Below are positions 1 through 8,322 of a DNA stretch of 64,000 bases, in pieces. The stretch is taken from NCBI RefSeq assembly GCF_020443705.1, contig NZ_JAIZZK010000016.1:1-64000 (forward strand), written 5' to 3'. Numbering within the stretch: the first letter of the stretch is position 1; each line of letters opens with the position of its first letter. The DNA comes from Clostridium algoriphilum (GTDB lineage Bacteria > Bacillota > Clostridia > Clostridiales > Clostridiaceae). The notes under the pieces were generated by a model, which had not been told where the DNA came from, did no database searches, and was given only the letters and a program-made list of their open reading frames with translations. The translations under genes were made by a program, and so were the position numbers.

Positions 1-327
<327 letters not shown>

Positions 328-541
328 AAAAGTTTACACTTTTTATTTGAAATGAATAATCTGCGACAACTGTTAAGTTAATTCGCAAGCTCATTACATA
401 CTTTTTAGTCTTACGACTAAAATATTACTTTTACTAAAGTAATTAACTGGTTAAAACAAAATGTTATTTCGTTTCTTTACCTATTTCTCTGTTTAATTTT
501 CAAAGACCAACTTGTTTTGTCATCATGTGACGACTTCTACT
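328..541 (-). promoter_or_regulatory. rRNA operon leader
   Basis: This transcribed spacer lies between the rRNA promoter and mature 16S. On the minus strand it holds TCTTTGAAAATTAAACAGAG around 482-510, the boxA/antitermination-like segment seen in clostridial rRNA leaders. No coding capacity is seen. Confidence 0.6.
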
Positions 542-570
542 ATATTACTAGGTTTTTCTTGTTTTGTCAA
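542..570 (-). promoter_or_regulatory. Sigma-A promoter for the rRNA operon
   Basis: On the minus strand there is a perfect -35 TTGACA (570-565), a 17-nt spacer and a -10 TAATAT (547-542). An AT-rich UP-like stretch lies upstream. It points toward the 16S gene about 215 nt downstream. Confidence 0.85.
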
Positions 571-774
571 CAACTTCTTAGAAATAAATTTTCATTTGAA
601 AACCTATTAAATTGTAATTGACATTTAGTTTAGTGTGCCACTCGTTCGTGACGACAAGGAGTATTCTATCACATTAATAACAGTATAGATTGACCAGATA
701 TATGTTCTAGTTAGAATACCTTCATATTTCTACATGTATGTCTATATAATTCAATATTTCGTATTGTGATACGC

Positions 775-870
775 ATGGCTAAATATTAGAAGTCCATCTT
801 ATCTACCATTGAGAACTTACTCCCACTTTAGAAATGGGGACTTCTTGATACTACTTTCTACTGGGCATAA
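775..870 (-). mobile_element. Possible IS200/IS605 (TnpB-type) element end, remnant
   Basis: On the minus strand, CCCCATTTCTAAAGTGGGAG (about 820-840) forms a stem-loop flanked by AAGTC and GTAAGTTCTC. This resembles the structured right ends of clostridial IS605-family elements. There is no tnpA or tnpB nearby, so it would be a scar. The assignment rests on motif memory only. The rest of 571-1027 shows no gene. Confidence 0.3.
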
Positions 871-1027
871 ATTCACCGAGCTAATAAGGTATAACAACCT
901 CTTTTTATTTATAATGTGAAAATTAAACTAGCTAAAAGTTATGCCAATTATTATAACCGGTTCCGTTTTAGGATTCTAATCATATAGTAGTGTTTATGAA
1001 AATCTCCTCTGACTATACTTGAATTTA

Positions 1028-1057
1028 AAAGGTATAGCAAAATTTTGCTATACCTTT
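1028..1057. terminator. Hairpin of the GGTATAGC family
   Basis: A 30-bp perfect inverted repeat, AAAGGTATAGCAAAA followed by its complement. Near-identical hairpins occur at 2527-2554 and 9397-9430. It could terminate transcription in either direction. Confidence 0.6.
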
Positions 1058-1197
1058 GATTTTAAGCCAATTTAGTTTTTTTATAATGTCTGTAATACCA
1101 ATAGGTCCAATTATGGTAATGGGTTCAGTTATACCACTATTACCAATTGTTATAAGAATCCCAATTAAATTCAATCTTAAATGTATGATTATCTATA

Positions 1198-1230
1198 GTT
1201 AAGACATCTATAAAATATAGATGTCTTAAC
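1198..1230. terminator. Terminator overlapping the stop codon of the 91-aa gene
   Basis: Perfect 15-bp arms (GTTAAGACATCTATA and complement) with an AAA loop. The hairpin includes the TAA stop of the minus-strand gene ending at 1226. Confidence 0.65.
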
Positions 1231-1480
1231 TTTTCTTTACACCATCAATAAACTCAGCGCCTTTCATTTCTGATAAAGCATCTTCTACCGATATACTGTC
1301 TAATATCCTTCCAGTAAGAATTAGACCCTTTTTTAAATCTTCATCCCATTGAAAATCAGTCATCACACTATCAATGCCTAGCTCCTCAGCCATATCTTCT
1401 GCACTAATATTATACTTATGATAATTATCTAGACCTTCTTCATCAATCATTATTTCGTAGATTGTGTTTTTCTCTGTCAT
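1226..1480 (-). CDS. Hypothetical acidic 84-aa protein
   Basis: A small acidic soluble protein with no family I recognise. The start is the ATG at 1480 (MTEKNTIYEI), preceded by GGAGGAATAAGA; the seven in-frame codons upstream contain the ribosome binding site itself and are unlikely to be translated. There is no signal peptide, membrane segment or cysteine motif. A 27-bp piece of its coding sequence (the TDF-SV region) recurs at 7046-7072 as an isolated fragment, so this locus has been partly copied. The terminator overlaps its stop codon, which suggests a single-gene transcript. Confidence 0.75.
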   Translation of the reverse strand: MTEKNTIYEIMIDEEGLDNYHKYNISAEDMAEELGIDSVMTDFQWDEDLKKGLILTGRILDSISVEDALSEMKGAEFIDGVKKS

Positions 1481-1734
1481 TCTTATTCCTCCATAAATCA
1501 TAATGTAATATTTAAAATACTACATATAATATTCTACAAAGGGCCGAATAATATTCCTATATTTTTGATTTAGGATATAAACTAAGAACACTAATTTATA
1601 AGCAAGTTATCTACTAATTAAATTTTATTGTCTAAACCTTTTTTCTTAAATTTAAAACTACAGTAAATATAAAACGCTTCTTTGGCTCTAATAACAGTGT
1701 TGGTAATATGACAATTTTTATTATGCTCATGATT

Positions 1735-2271
1735 CTATTTGGCTAATGATTTATTTTCAAGCATTAGCCATATACAAAATATAATTTCAAACGCTACCAT
1801 AACTATTGAAACTACAACCGCATTAAAAATAATGCCAATAGTAATCGCAGTAATAGATATAAGTATAGACATTACTGAATATGCATTTGATTTATATAAC
1901 CATCCAAAAGGTAGTAAGTGTGCTCCGAAGATAATTGCCAAAACCATTACCATTTTATCTGGCACTGTCGGATATATCCACATTGGAATTAATAGATATA
2001 GAAATTGATTACAGGAAAATAAAACTCCTAATTTATTTAAAGGGTTATCACTTGTTGAAAATTCTGCTTTTATTATCTTTGAAATCATATATGCAAGTGG
2101 TGGAAGCGGTGCTGTAAAACAGAATGTCAGTAAATTTTTTGTTTGAATATCTTTTATTGGCAGTAACGATACAACAAGCACAGCACACCAAATAATTACA
2201 GATGCAATAATAAAATGTAGCCCTTTTTTACCCCTTTTTGCAATATCAATTCTTAATTCATCTAAATTCAC
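1735..2271 (-). CDS. DUF7010-like integral membrane protein
   Basis: A 178-residue protein with a short charged N-terminus (MNLDELRIDIAKRGKKG) followed by about six hydrophobic segments (roughly 20-38, 48-66, 85-100, 107-120, 128-148, 150-170). The N-terminal RGKKGL-F-I-SVIIW pattern resembles the family annotated DUF7010 in Bacillus and Clostridium, which has no known function. A purine-rich GGGGAAAAAGAAG ribosome binding site precedes the ATG. It appears to be a single gene. The family name is from memory. Confidence 0.75.
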   Translation of the reverse strand: MNLDELRIDIAKRGKKGLHFIIASVIIWCAVLVVSLLPIKDIQTKNLLTFCFTAPLPPLAYMISKIIKAEFSTSDNPLNKLGVLFSCNQFLYLLIPMWIYPTVPDKMVMVLAIIFGAHLLPFGWLYKSNAYSVMSILISITAITIGIIFNAVVVSIVMVAFEIIFCIWLMLENKSLAK

Positions 2272-2415
2272 TTCTTTTTCCCCCTATTATAATGTATAAA
2301 AAACTTTGAGTTATATAACTATTGTGTCCTTATTCAATTATACAACGTGTTGATGGAATTATTTACTATATTATCTAGTGGATTATTAGCAAAATCAACT
2401 TCTACTAGCTTATTA

Positions 2416-2535
2416 ACTCCTACAGCCAATGAACATTCAAAATTGATATGGTTACCTAGAGAGAATTTACTTTCTCTAAAATGGGCACCAGCAGATATAA
2501 AGGCTGTAAATCAGCTTGCATTAGAAAAGGTATAG
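2416..2535 (+). pseudogene. 3' fragment of a MutT/Nudix gene
   Basis: The reading frame after about 2416 (EHSKLIWLPRENLLSL, then WAPADI) is nearly identical, in DNA and protein, to the last ~40 codons of the intact mutT gene at 18284-18682. The Nudix box and everything upstream are missing. It is followed by the same kind of GGTATAGC hairpin. This is a scar of a partial duplication or of a lost paralogue; the 62-codon frame seen from 2347 is not a real gene. Confidence 0.8.
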
Positions 2536-2554
2536 CAAAATTAAGCTATACCTT
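2527..2554. terminator. Hairpin of the GGTATAGC family
   Basis: AAGGTATAGC arms at 2527-2536 and 2545-2554. It overlaps the stop codon of the mutT fragment and matches hairpins at 1028 and 9397. Just downstream, 2613-2626 (GATTTTACTTGCTA) is the inverted end of the 228-bp TAGCAA repeat family. Confidence 0.55.
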
Positions 2555-2696
2555 CTTTGAATTTAAGTTTCTTGTGCAACCGTGTTGTAAAACATCAAAC
2601 CGTGTGTGGCCAGATTTTACTTGCTACCTGTCCAATCAACACATATGATTGCAGTTGTCTATATCTTGCGATGTAAGTTTTAGCGGTTTCCGAAGG

Positions 2697-3353
2697 CTAA
2701 ATTAAATTATATTTTAAGTCTTGATAAAAATTAGCCTTAGCCGTCTCGTAGTATGGAATAATCCAAAGAAATCCTATGCCTAAAGTTACTATTCCTAATA
2801 TGAACCACCCTAAATAGCTACACCATAAACTAAACAGTTTAAATTTAAAGCCAGCCATCATGAGTTTACTTTGGTTTAATGATTCAAATGCACTTAGCTC
2901 AGGGTTATCCATCATAATATAGTATGACATAGAATATCGCAAAGTAGCAATAATTCCTGGAATGATTAGAAGCAAAGTCCATAAAATTGTAAAGATCGTA
3001 ACAAGGAAATTTAGAACAAATGATTTTATGAAAAATTTAAACCCACCAAACATATTCTCAATGAGCGGTCCTTCATTCCTTATCAACTTAAGAAAGTAGC
3101 ATGATACCCCCAGTGTTATTGGTCCCGACAAAACAAAACTTAATAAACCACCCAAGTCATTAGCTGAGTTTGTAGTATTAACCCTAACTAATTCTCCATT
3201 CTGCCAAACATTTTGAACGGAGTGTACTGCATCCCCACCTGTAAATGTCATTGTAACTACCCAAGCAATGAAACACACAATTCCAGCTTGAAGCCATTTC
3301 CCATGTAACTGTTCCCTTGCCTTACGTTTTAAATCATAGCTGTTTTGAAGCAT
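2697..3353 (-). CDS. DUF975 family integral membrane protein
   Basis: A 218-aa membrane protein. The N-terminal LKRKAREQLHGKW motif, an early transmembrane segment, then the SGPITLGVSCYFLKLIR block, F-GF-FF and later hydrophobic stretches are the DUF975 signature. DUF975 proteins are polytopic membrane proteins of unknown function, common in Firmicutes. The start ATG is preceded by GAGGGGAAAAAC. Residues about 68-120 are copied as a fragment at 4972-5154, so this gene donated to, or shares ancestry with, the mosaic scar there. Confidence 0.85.
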   Translation of the reverse strand: MLQNSYDLKRKAREQLHGKWLQAGIVCFIAWVVTMTFTGGDAVHSVQNVWQNGELVRVNTTNSANDLGGLLSFVLSGPITLGVSCYFLKLIRNEGPLIENMFGGFKFFIKSFVLNFLVTIFTILWTLLLIIPGIIATLRYSMSYYIMMDNPELSAFESLNQSKLMMAGFKFKLFSLWCSYLGWFILGIVTLGIGFLWIIPYYETAKANFYQDLKYNLI

Positions 3354-3586
3354 GTTTTTCCCCTCTCCTTTATAATTTATCTAAAAACACTTAAATTGCT
3401 GGGCTATTCATATTATTAGCCCTTATTAATAGTATTCATTTATTGAGTTAAATAAGCCTAAAAAAGTCGGTACAGTTGTAATAATCTTTGCCTTTCCTTA
3501 AACTGTGCTAACAAGTAACTTGCATATATATATGTTTTTTAAGTTCTAACTAAAACCAACAAGATTCTTTGCTGGTTTTAAATGTT

Positions 3587-3964
3587 CTATTCTTCTTTAC
3601 TCTTCTCTTTCTTTTTAGAAAATTTTATCTTTTCTATAATGTCTGGTACCATATTTAAGAGATAATCTAAATTGCTTTTGTCCTTTACAGGAAGCATAGT
3701 AACTTCGTTATTCTTAATTACAACAATAGCATTTGGAATTATTTTTGCAGCTGAACCTAGTCCTGAACCTGACCCGTCATTTCCTTTCGGATCCTTTCCT
3801 GAACCACCTCCAGTACCACATCCAAACATAACTGAAACTATCGGTACTAAAGTGGTTTCTCCTATAACTATTGGCTGGCCTATTACAGTCTCAGACTTTA
3901 AAAACTTTTCAAGCTTATCAAATAGAGTCTCAAGGTTTTCCTTTACTACATTCACATTATCCAT
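3587..3964 (-). CDS. gerW: GerW/YtfJ family sporulation protein
   Basis: A 125-aa protein with the YtfJ/GerW order: an N-terminal helix (VKENLETLFDKLEKF), GETTLVPIVSV, a Gly-rich loop (GCGTGGGSGKD, GSGSGLGSAAKI), P-A-VVIKN, then a lysine-rich tail. GerW is a forespore protein needed for normal germination in Bacillus subtilis. The preceding gene encodes a DUF2953 (YtfI-like) membrane protein, the same pairing as ytfI-ytfJ in Bacillus, which supports the call. The ATG follows GGAGGGGAAAT. Confidence 0.92.
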   Translation of the reverse strand: MDNVNVVKENLETLFDKLEKFLKSETVIGQPIVIGETTLVPIVSVMFGCGTGGGSGKDPKGNDGSGSGLGSAAKIIPNAIVVIKNNEVTMLPVKDKSNLDYLLNMVPDIIEKIKFSKKKEKSKEE

Positions 3965-4020
3965 ATTTCCCCTCCAACATATATTAAAATTATTTTGAGT
4001 ACTTATACCTATTAATACAC

Positions 4021-4638
4021 TTAAACTTTATTTAATGTTTCAATTTTTCTAGATTTATGAAATAATACTTTTCTAACTTCTTTCTTGAACACATATTTGG
4101 GCATTATAAGAATCAATATGATCAAGCTTACGCTTCCATAAGTCCTGATTTCAACCCGCATTACCTCTTCTTCAAATACTGGGTTTAAATCAATTTGTGC
4201 CCAAGGTATGACTTCAGCAATAAATATTAATACAATATTAAGTATTCCAGTTATAGATGGATCTTCAAAGCCATAAGTCCCCGTTGCTATAAATTCCTTA
4301 GGTTTAATAACTTTAAAAACCTTCTTGCTTAATGAGAACATTTCAATAAAAAATTCTTTATTAGGCATTTCAGTCTTTTTCTTTTCACGCTTGTTTTTTA
4401 GTTGAGATTTTTTTCGAATAGGTGAATTAATCCTTATGTGTTTTCCAAATATATAAATTTTTATATTAGGATTCTTTTCTTCAATTAAAAACTCAACCTT
4501 CAATATTGCCCAGTTTAAATATAAATTAATATTAGTTTTTTCTTCTATTAATACTAAAACAGAATATTTGAATGGAGCAAATAAAATTAAAAGTATAAGC
4601 CCTAAGATTATAAGTAATATTATTTGAAGTATTATCAT
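4021..4638 (-). CDS. DUF2953 domain membrane protein (YtfI-like)
   Basis: A 205-aa protein with an N-terminal membrane anchor (residues ~3-22) and a soluble basic central part with many Lys/Arg (IRKKSQLKNKREKKKTE). The conserved GTYGFEDPSITGILN motif is the core of DUF2953, and further hydrophobic segments follow (about 130-150 and 172-188). It lies 56 nt upstream of gerW on the same strand, as ytfI does before ytfJ in Bacillus, so the two probably form a sporulation operon. The molecular function of DUF2953 is unknown. Confidence 0.85.
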   Translation of the reverse strand: MIILQIILLIILGLILLILFAPFKYSVLVLIEEKTNINLYLNWAILKVEFLIEEKNPNIKIYIFGKHIRINSPIRKKSQLKNKREKKKTEMPNKEFFIEMFSLSKKVFKVIKPKEFIATGTYGFEDPSITGILNIVLIFIAEVIPWAQIDLNPVFEEEVMRVEIRTYGSVSLIILILIMPKYVFKKEVRKVLFHKSRKIETLNKV

Positions 4639-4756
4639 CTACCATCAACCTACCTTCAATAATTTTAACAGGTTAAACTTTAGTTTCTTCCTATTTATAT
4701 AATGCTTTATGATAAGTTTAATGGTATTTAACTCTTTGTTGCATTTCACACAATAC

Positions 4757-4974
4757 TTAATCAAAGCCTGATAAATTATTAAAGACTTTTATAAATGTTT
4801 CTTGCATCATATCTAACTCTTCCTGTTCATTTTGTGTATAACTACCCCTCCTCTCCATATCATATACAATACTATATACATTTACATTATAAAATGTTAC
4901 TCTTCCACATTTAGGATCAACCGTTGAGAAAACTCGTTCTAATATGGCTATTTTAGCTGCAAAGAGTCTTGTTA
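4757..4974 (-). pseudogene. C-terminal remnant of an unidentified gene
   Basis: An open frame on the minus strand (LTRLFAAKIAILERVFSTVD ... MMQETFIKVFNNLSGFD, stop at 4757) with no start codon or ribosome binding site. It joins directly to the DUF975 fragment at about 4975. I do not recognise the family. It looks like the tail of a protein whose front was lost when the adjacent fragments were joined. Confidence 0.45.
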
Positions 4975-5154
4975 AGGCACTATTAGGACAAATGCCTTTA
5001 TGAAAAATTTAAACCCACCAAACAAATTCTCAATTAACGGCCCCTCATTCCTTATCAACTTAAGAAAATAGCATGATACTCCGAGTGTTATTGGTCCCGA
5101 CAAAACAAAACTTACTAATCCCCTCAAGCTATTGGATGAATTTGTAGTTAAGTT
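4972..5154 (-). pseudogene. DUF975 gene fragment
   Basis: A central DUF975 block (VSFVLSGPITLGVSCYFLKL followed by IRNEGPLIEN-FGGFKFFIKAFVL) nearly identical to the intact gene at 2697-3353. Both ends are missing: it breaks after FVL and starts in the middle of the domain. It lies between an unrelated C-terminal fragment and a broken GntR regulator, so the three are recombination debris. Confidence 0.8.
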
Positions 5155-5177
5155 TTTATTTTTATCTAAAATACCCA

Positions 5178-5595
5178 TTACATACAAAGTAAGACTAATA
5201 ATAATTTTCGCTGAATATTCTTTGAATATTCAAAGATTTTACCATTTTCGAGGAAAGCTATCTTTTCGATTTCCATAATAAAGTCATAATCAGTTAAATT
5301 TAAATACTTCTTATCATTAGAGTTAGCTTTATCGCCTCTTATAGATATATGTGAACTTTGAATTTTAAACCCAAGCTCATTATTTATATAATCATAAACC
5401 GATTCTTCTAAGTGTTTTTCTTTTAGTCCAGGTATAACATAAATAGGCATATAAGTTTCTTCTAGTATTTGAGGGATATTAATTTTTTTGAATAACCAGA
5501 AAACTGCTCGAGCTCTATAGTTGTTCTAGAAGGAAAATTTTCTTTTACATATGTGCCGGAACCTTGCCTTCTTATTAGCTCTTCCAGACTATACT
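5178..5595 (-). pseudogene. Broken GntR-family regulator (UTRA domain remains)
   Basis: Reading leftwards, ELIRRQGSGTYVKENF is the end of a GntR winged-helix domain, followed by a frameshift or stop near 5475. The rest is a UTRA effector domain (ESVYDYINNELGFKIQSSHI, then KYLNLTDYDFIMEIEKIAF, ENGKIFEYSKN). The DNA-binding helices are absent and the C-terminus runs into the DUF975 fragment. It is therefore a non-functional remnant of a HutC-type regulator. Confidence 0.75.
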
Positions 5596-5647
5596 ATACC
5601 TTTTTGGTGTTGTATTACTTAAAAAAAATGGTTTTACCCTATTTTTT

Positions 5648-6055
5648 TTACCATACACCATTTTTTAAATCTTCGAAATTTATACTTTCTAACTCATTAG
5701 ACAATTTTTCTTGAACATTACATAATGCTCTATGAATACAGCAGTTACCATTCATTTTTGTATTACAAACCTCTGCGTCATATAAGCATCTGTTTATTGC
5801 TATGTTCCCCTCTATTTCTTCAATTATCATTTTTAAGTTTACTGCTTTAGGTTCTTTATTAAGTTTATACCCACCATTAACGCCTCGATAGGATTTTACA
5901 ATACCAGCCTTCACAAGTTTTCCTAGAAGCTTCAGCAAAAATCTAATGGGTATATTCCCAATTCGACTTATAGAATTAGCATCTAAAACTTCATTATTAT
6001 TTGTTAATATGAGAACTGCTCGTATTGCATAATCGCTTTCTTGAGTAATATTCAT
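5648..6055 (-). CDS. Rrf2 family transcriptional regulator
   Basis: A 135-aa Rrf2 protein. The winged helix-turn-helix is in residues 1-70 (ESDYAIRAVLIL, ANSISRIGNIPIRFLLKLLG, YRGVNGGYKL). A later cysteine cluster (RCLYDAEVCNTKMNGNCCIH, then C111) resembles the Fe-S-ligating region of IscR/NsrR-type members. It probably senses redox, iron or nitric oxide, but the ligand cannot be told from sequence. A perfect inverted repeat lies 20 bp upstream of its start, which suggests autoregulation. Confidence 0.88.
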   Translation of the reverse strand: MNITQESDYAIRAVLILTNNNEVLDANSISRIGNIPIRFLLKLLGKLVKAGIVKSYRGVNGGYKLNKEPKAVNLKMIIEEIEGNIAINRCLYDAEVCNTKMNGNCCIHRALCNVQEKLSNELESINFEDLKNGVW

Positions 6056-6074
6056 AGTTTCACATCCATTTTTA

Positions 6075-6097
6075 AACTATACCATTTAAGTATAGTT
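6075..6097. promoter_or_regulatory. Probable Rrf2 operator
   Basis: AACTATAC-N7-GTATAGTT is a perfect 8-bp inverted repeat just upstream of the rrf2-like start codon. Its size and position fit an Rrf2-type dyad. A half-like sequence (ACTATACTATACC) recurs at about 5588-5600, beyond the 3' end of the gene. Confidence 0.55.
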
Positions 6098-6129
6098 CTT
6101 ATAATATTACATTACATTTTATTTGGTCC

Positions 6130-6825
6130 TCACTTTTTCAAATTAACTCTACGGCCATATGTAAAATCACTATTTAATGTTTGAATTCTAATTACAGCAC
6201 CTGTGTGAGGTGCATTTATCATTTTACCGTTCCCAACATATATCCCTACATGATGAGCCGGCCTTCCGAAAAACACCAAATCACCTGGTTGAAGATTAAC
6301 TCTAGATACAAGTGTTCCTACATTTTGTTGGTCTTCTGAAACCCGTGGTAAATTTACTCCAAAATGTGAAAATACATATTGTGTAAAGCCTGAGCAGTCA
6401 AATCCTAAAGGGCTTGTACCACCCCACACATAAGGAATACCAAGAAAATTCGAAGCATATGCTAAAACTGAATTAGAAGAAAATGCAGCCGCATTACTTA
6501 TTTTATCTAGTTCAACTTGCTTTGCTGCAGTAGTAGCAGCGCCTTTATTTTGTAGCTTTTGCTGTATACTAGGACTACTTTTTATTGAAATATTAAGAAT
6601 TTGCCCTACGAAAATAGAATGATTCCGTTTATTATTAGCTTTCATTAAATTATTTAATGATTCTCCATGCTCTTGCGCTATTACAGATAAGCAATCCCCA
6701 CTTTTCACAGTATAGGTATTAGTTGTTAATGTAGCTGCAAATAAATTCACTGATGTAATTACTGAGATACCAATTGTTAATACTGATATTAAGAAAATAG
6801 ATCTAAAACTTTTAAATTCAATCAT
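6130..6825 (-). CDS. Secreted LysM-NlpC/P60 cell-wall hydrolase
   Basis: A 231-aa protein. After a signal peptide (FRSIFLISVLTIGISVITSV) comes one LysM peptidoglycan-binding repeat (TYTVKSGDCLSVIAQEHGES, about residues 38-80), a short Ala/Gln linker, and a C-terminal NlpC/P60 peptidase (about 120-231) with the nucleophile in PLGFDCSGFTQYV and the histidine in PAHHVGIYVGNGKMI. Such enzymes cleave D-Glu-diaminopimelate links in peptidoglycan. The start at 6825 is chosen because AAGGAGGGAAATA directly precedes that ATG; the codons upstream contain the ribosome binding site. Confidence 0.92.
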   Translation of the reverse strand: MIEFKSFRSIFLISVLTIGISVITSVNLFAATLTTNTYTVKSGDCLSVIAQEHGESLNNLMKANNKRNHSIFVGQILNISIKSSPSIQQKLQNKGAATTAAKQVELDKISNAAAFSSNSVLAYASNFLGIPYVWGGTSPLGFDCSGFTQYVFSHFGVNLPRVSEDQQNVGTLVSRVNLQPGDLVFFGRPAHHVGIYVGNGKMINAPHTGAVIRIQTLNSDFTYGRRVNLKK

Positions 6826-7045
6826 TATTTCCCTCCTTGTGCCCATCAGTAAGTATTGATGAAGTAATAAAACAACTCAATGCAGTATTTATCATCAATT
6901 TAATAATAGGTTGGTTATTTAAATTATAGACTATTTTTCAAATTCTATTCACCACATCCTAACGAACTCATATTGGGGCTACGCAATTATAAAGTTCATG
7001 TTTGTATACTCATGGCTTATACCTGCTTCACTAGCTTTTGTAATT

Positions 7046-7072
7046 ATTGAAAATCAGTCATCACACTATCAC
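7046..7072 (-). repeat. 27-bp copy of part of the gene at 1226-1480
   Basis: The stretch around 7046-7072 matches 1350-1376 inside the small acidic gene. It has no surrounding reading frame. It is another small duplication scar. Nothing else is seen between 6846 and 7190. Confidence 0.55.
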
Positions 7073-7207
7073 CGTCAATTTTACAGCTAGTGATATTTTC
7101 CAATATAAAAGCTGTAGAATAGTTTTTATTAGAAACTGAATATTTTTAATGAATATAATCAATTCTATAGAATATATAATAATTTTAAATTTGTAAGGAG
7201 GTATCCT

Positions 7208-7525
7208 ATGATAACAAAAACTGATTTAACCTGCTTAACCTGGCATGAAGTTTTAATAAAGAAAGGAATTAACCCAGAAATGTCAAAATCATTGATTGGG
7301 TTTACATCATGGAACCAAAACGAATTTCCTGATAAACTCGGAAAACATATTACAGCTATTTTACAAGAATATCGTGGTAAAGTAATTGTAAAAGATGTTA
7401 TTGGCACTAGATATAACGATATAGGATTATTATTTTTAAATAATGACATGCCAGAGGATGTGGCAACTAAGGTTTTTGATATAATTATAAAATATGAGCA
7501 AGAAGAAGTTTATGATATTTTATAA
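7208..7525 (+). CDS. Hypothetical 105-aa protein
   Basis: A soluble protein of mixed alpha/beta character starting at an ATG preceded by AAGGAGGTATCCT, an excellent ribosome binding site. Sequence landmarks are TWHEVLIKKGINPEMSKSLI, a VIVKDVIGTRY strand and an acidic C-terminal helix (IKYEQEEVYDIL). I do not recognise the family. It is convergent with thpR, and the two share the terminator at 7549-7586. Confidence 0.75.
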   Translation: MITKTDLTCLTWHEVLIKKGINPEMSKSLIGFTSWNQNEFPDKLGKHITAILQEYRGKVIVKDVIGTRYNDIGLLFLNNDMPEDVATKVFDIIIKYEQEEVYDIL

Positions 7526-7548
7526 ATAAATCATTATTTTAAAAAACT

Positions 7549-7586
7549 CCCTTTGGCTTTAACAGTAGTGTTTGCCAAAGGGAATT
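7549..7586. terminator. Bidirectional terminator
   Basis: CTCCCTTTGGC and GCCAAAGGGA arms, with A-rich and T-rich flanks. It sits between convergent genes ending at 7525 and 7615. Confidence 0.75.
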
Positions 7587-7614
7587 AATTTTCGCTTATT
7601 AGTCATCTAATCTA

Positions 7615-8178
7615 TTAATCACACCTATTCATAACTAGAGGCAATGTCGCAATCGGTACATATATTAATTTCCCATTCTCCTGTTTACTTTCCATTATCG
7701 TAATATTATTAACGGGAATTATTATCTTATCTACAGTTAGTAAGTTTATAGGTTCACCTATTTCTTTTTTAAATATAATGTGCCTGCCTAAAGTTATATG
7801 AGGTCTAAGTGGTTTTTCATCAAAAGCTATTCCCTCCTGTTTAAGTACAAGGAATAATTTTTCATAAATTTTCACTAGATCTTCACTATAATTTATACCT
7901 ATCCATACTATATTGGAATTTCCTTTTTTAAAAATTCCGGGTTTATCTAATGTAAGTCTAAAGGAATCATGTTGTGAAACACATGCTTGTATCGCATCGA
8001 GTAAATCTGGAATGTTGCATTCTTCTAGTTCACCAATAAACTGTAGAGTCAAATGGAAGTTTGCTATATCTGTAAATCTCCCCTTACTGCAATATTGCTC
8101 TAACTTGTTTTTTACATGTTGAAAGTAAAGTTTTGTACTTTTATCAAAATTAATAGCAATAAATATTCTTATTTTCAT
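7615..8178 (-). CDS. thpR: RNA 2',3'-cyclic phosphodiesterase (2'-5' RNA ligase family)
   Basis: A 187-aa member of the 2H phosphoesterase superfamily. The two catalytic H-x-T motifs are visible as FHLTLQFIG (about residue 42) and RPHITLGRH (about residue 128), with the typical N-terminal RIFIAINF strand. These enzymes hydrolyse 2',3'-cyclic phosphates and can reversibly ligate tRNA halves in vitro. Length fits ThpR/LigT (~180-190 aa). The ATG at 8178 follows AAGGAGGGTG. Confidence 0.92.
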   Translation of the reverse strand: MKIRIFIAINFDKSTKLYFQHVKNKLEQYCSKGRFTDIANFHLTLQFIGELEECNIPDLLDAIQACVSQHDSFRLTLDKPGIFKKGNSNIVWIGINYSEDLVKIYEKLFLVLKQEGIAFDEKPLRPHITLGRHIIFKKEIGEPINLLTVDKIIIPVNNITIMESKQENGKLIYVPIATLPLVMNRCD

Positions 8179-8322
8179 CACCCTCCTTATATAATCTAGT
8201 TATAAGTATTATTATAGCGAAAATTTCTACCAATCAATACATAACAACCTTAAAACATACATCTCTTTTCTAATTAATTTTATTTAGTATTTCCTTTATT
8301 TAGACTTTTATGAGAACATGTT

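Noticed and set aside
571-1027. Intact IStron or group I intron
   Set aside because: Only a stem-loop like an IS605 end is visible; no intron core or transposase is present.
1086-1202. 38-codon plus-strand frame (MSVIPIGPIMVMGSVI...)
   Set aside because: No ribosome binding site, and it ends inside a terminator hairpin; probably chance.
7165-7449. 94-codon minus-strand frame
   Set aside because: Antisense to the hypothetical gene at 7208, which has a strong ribosome binding site.
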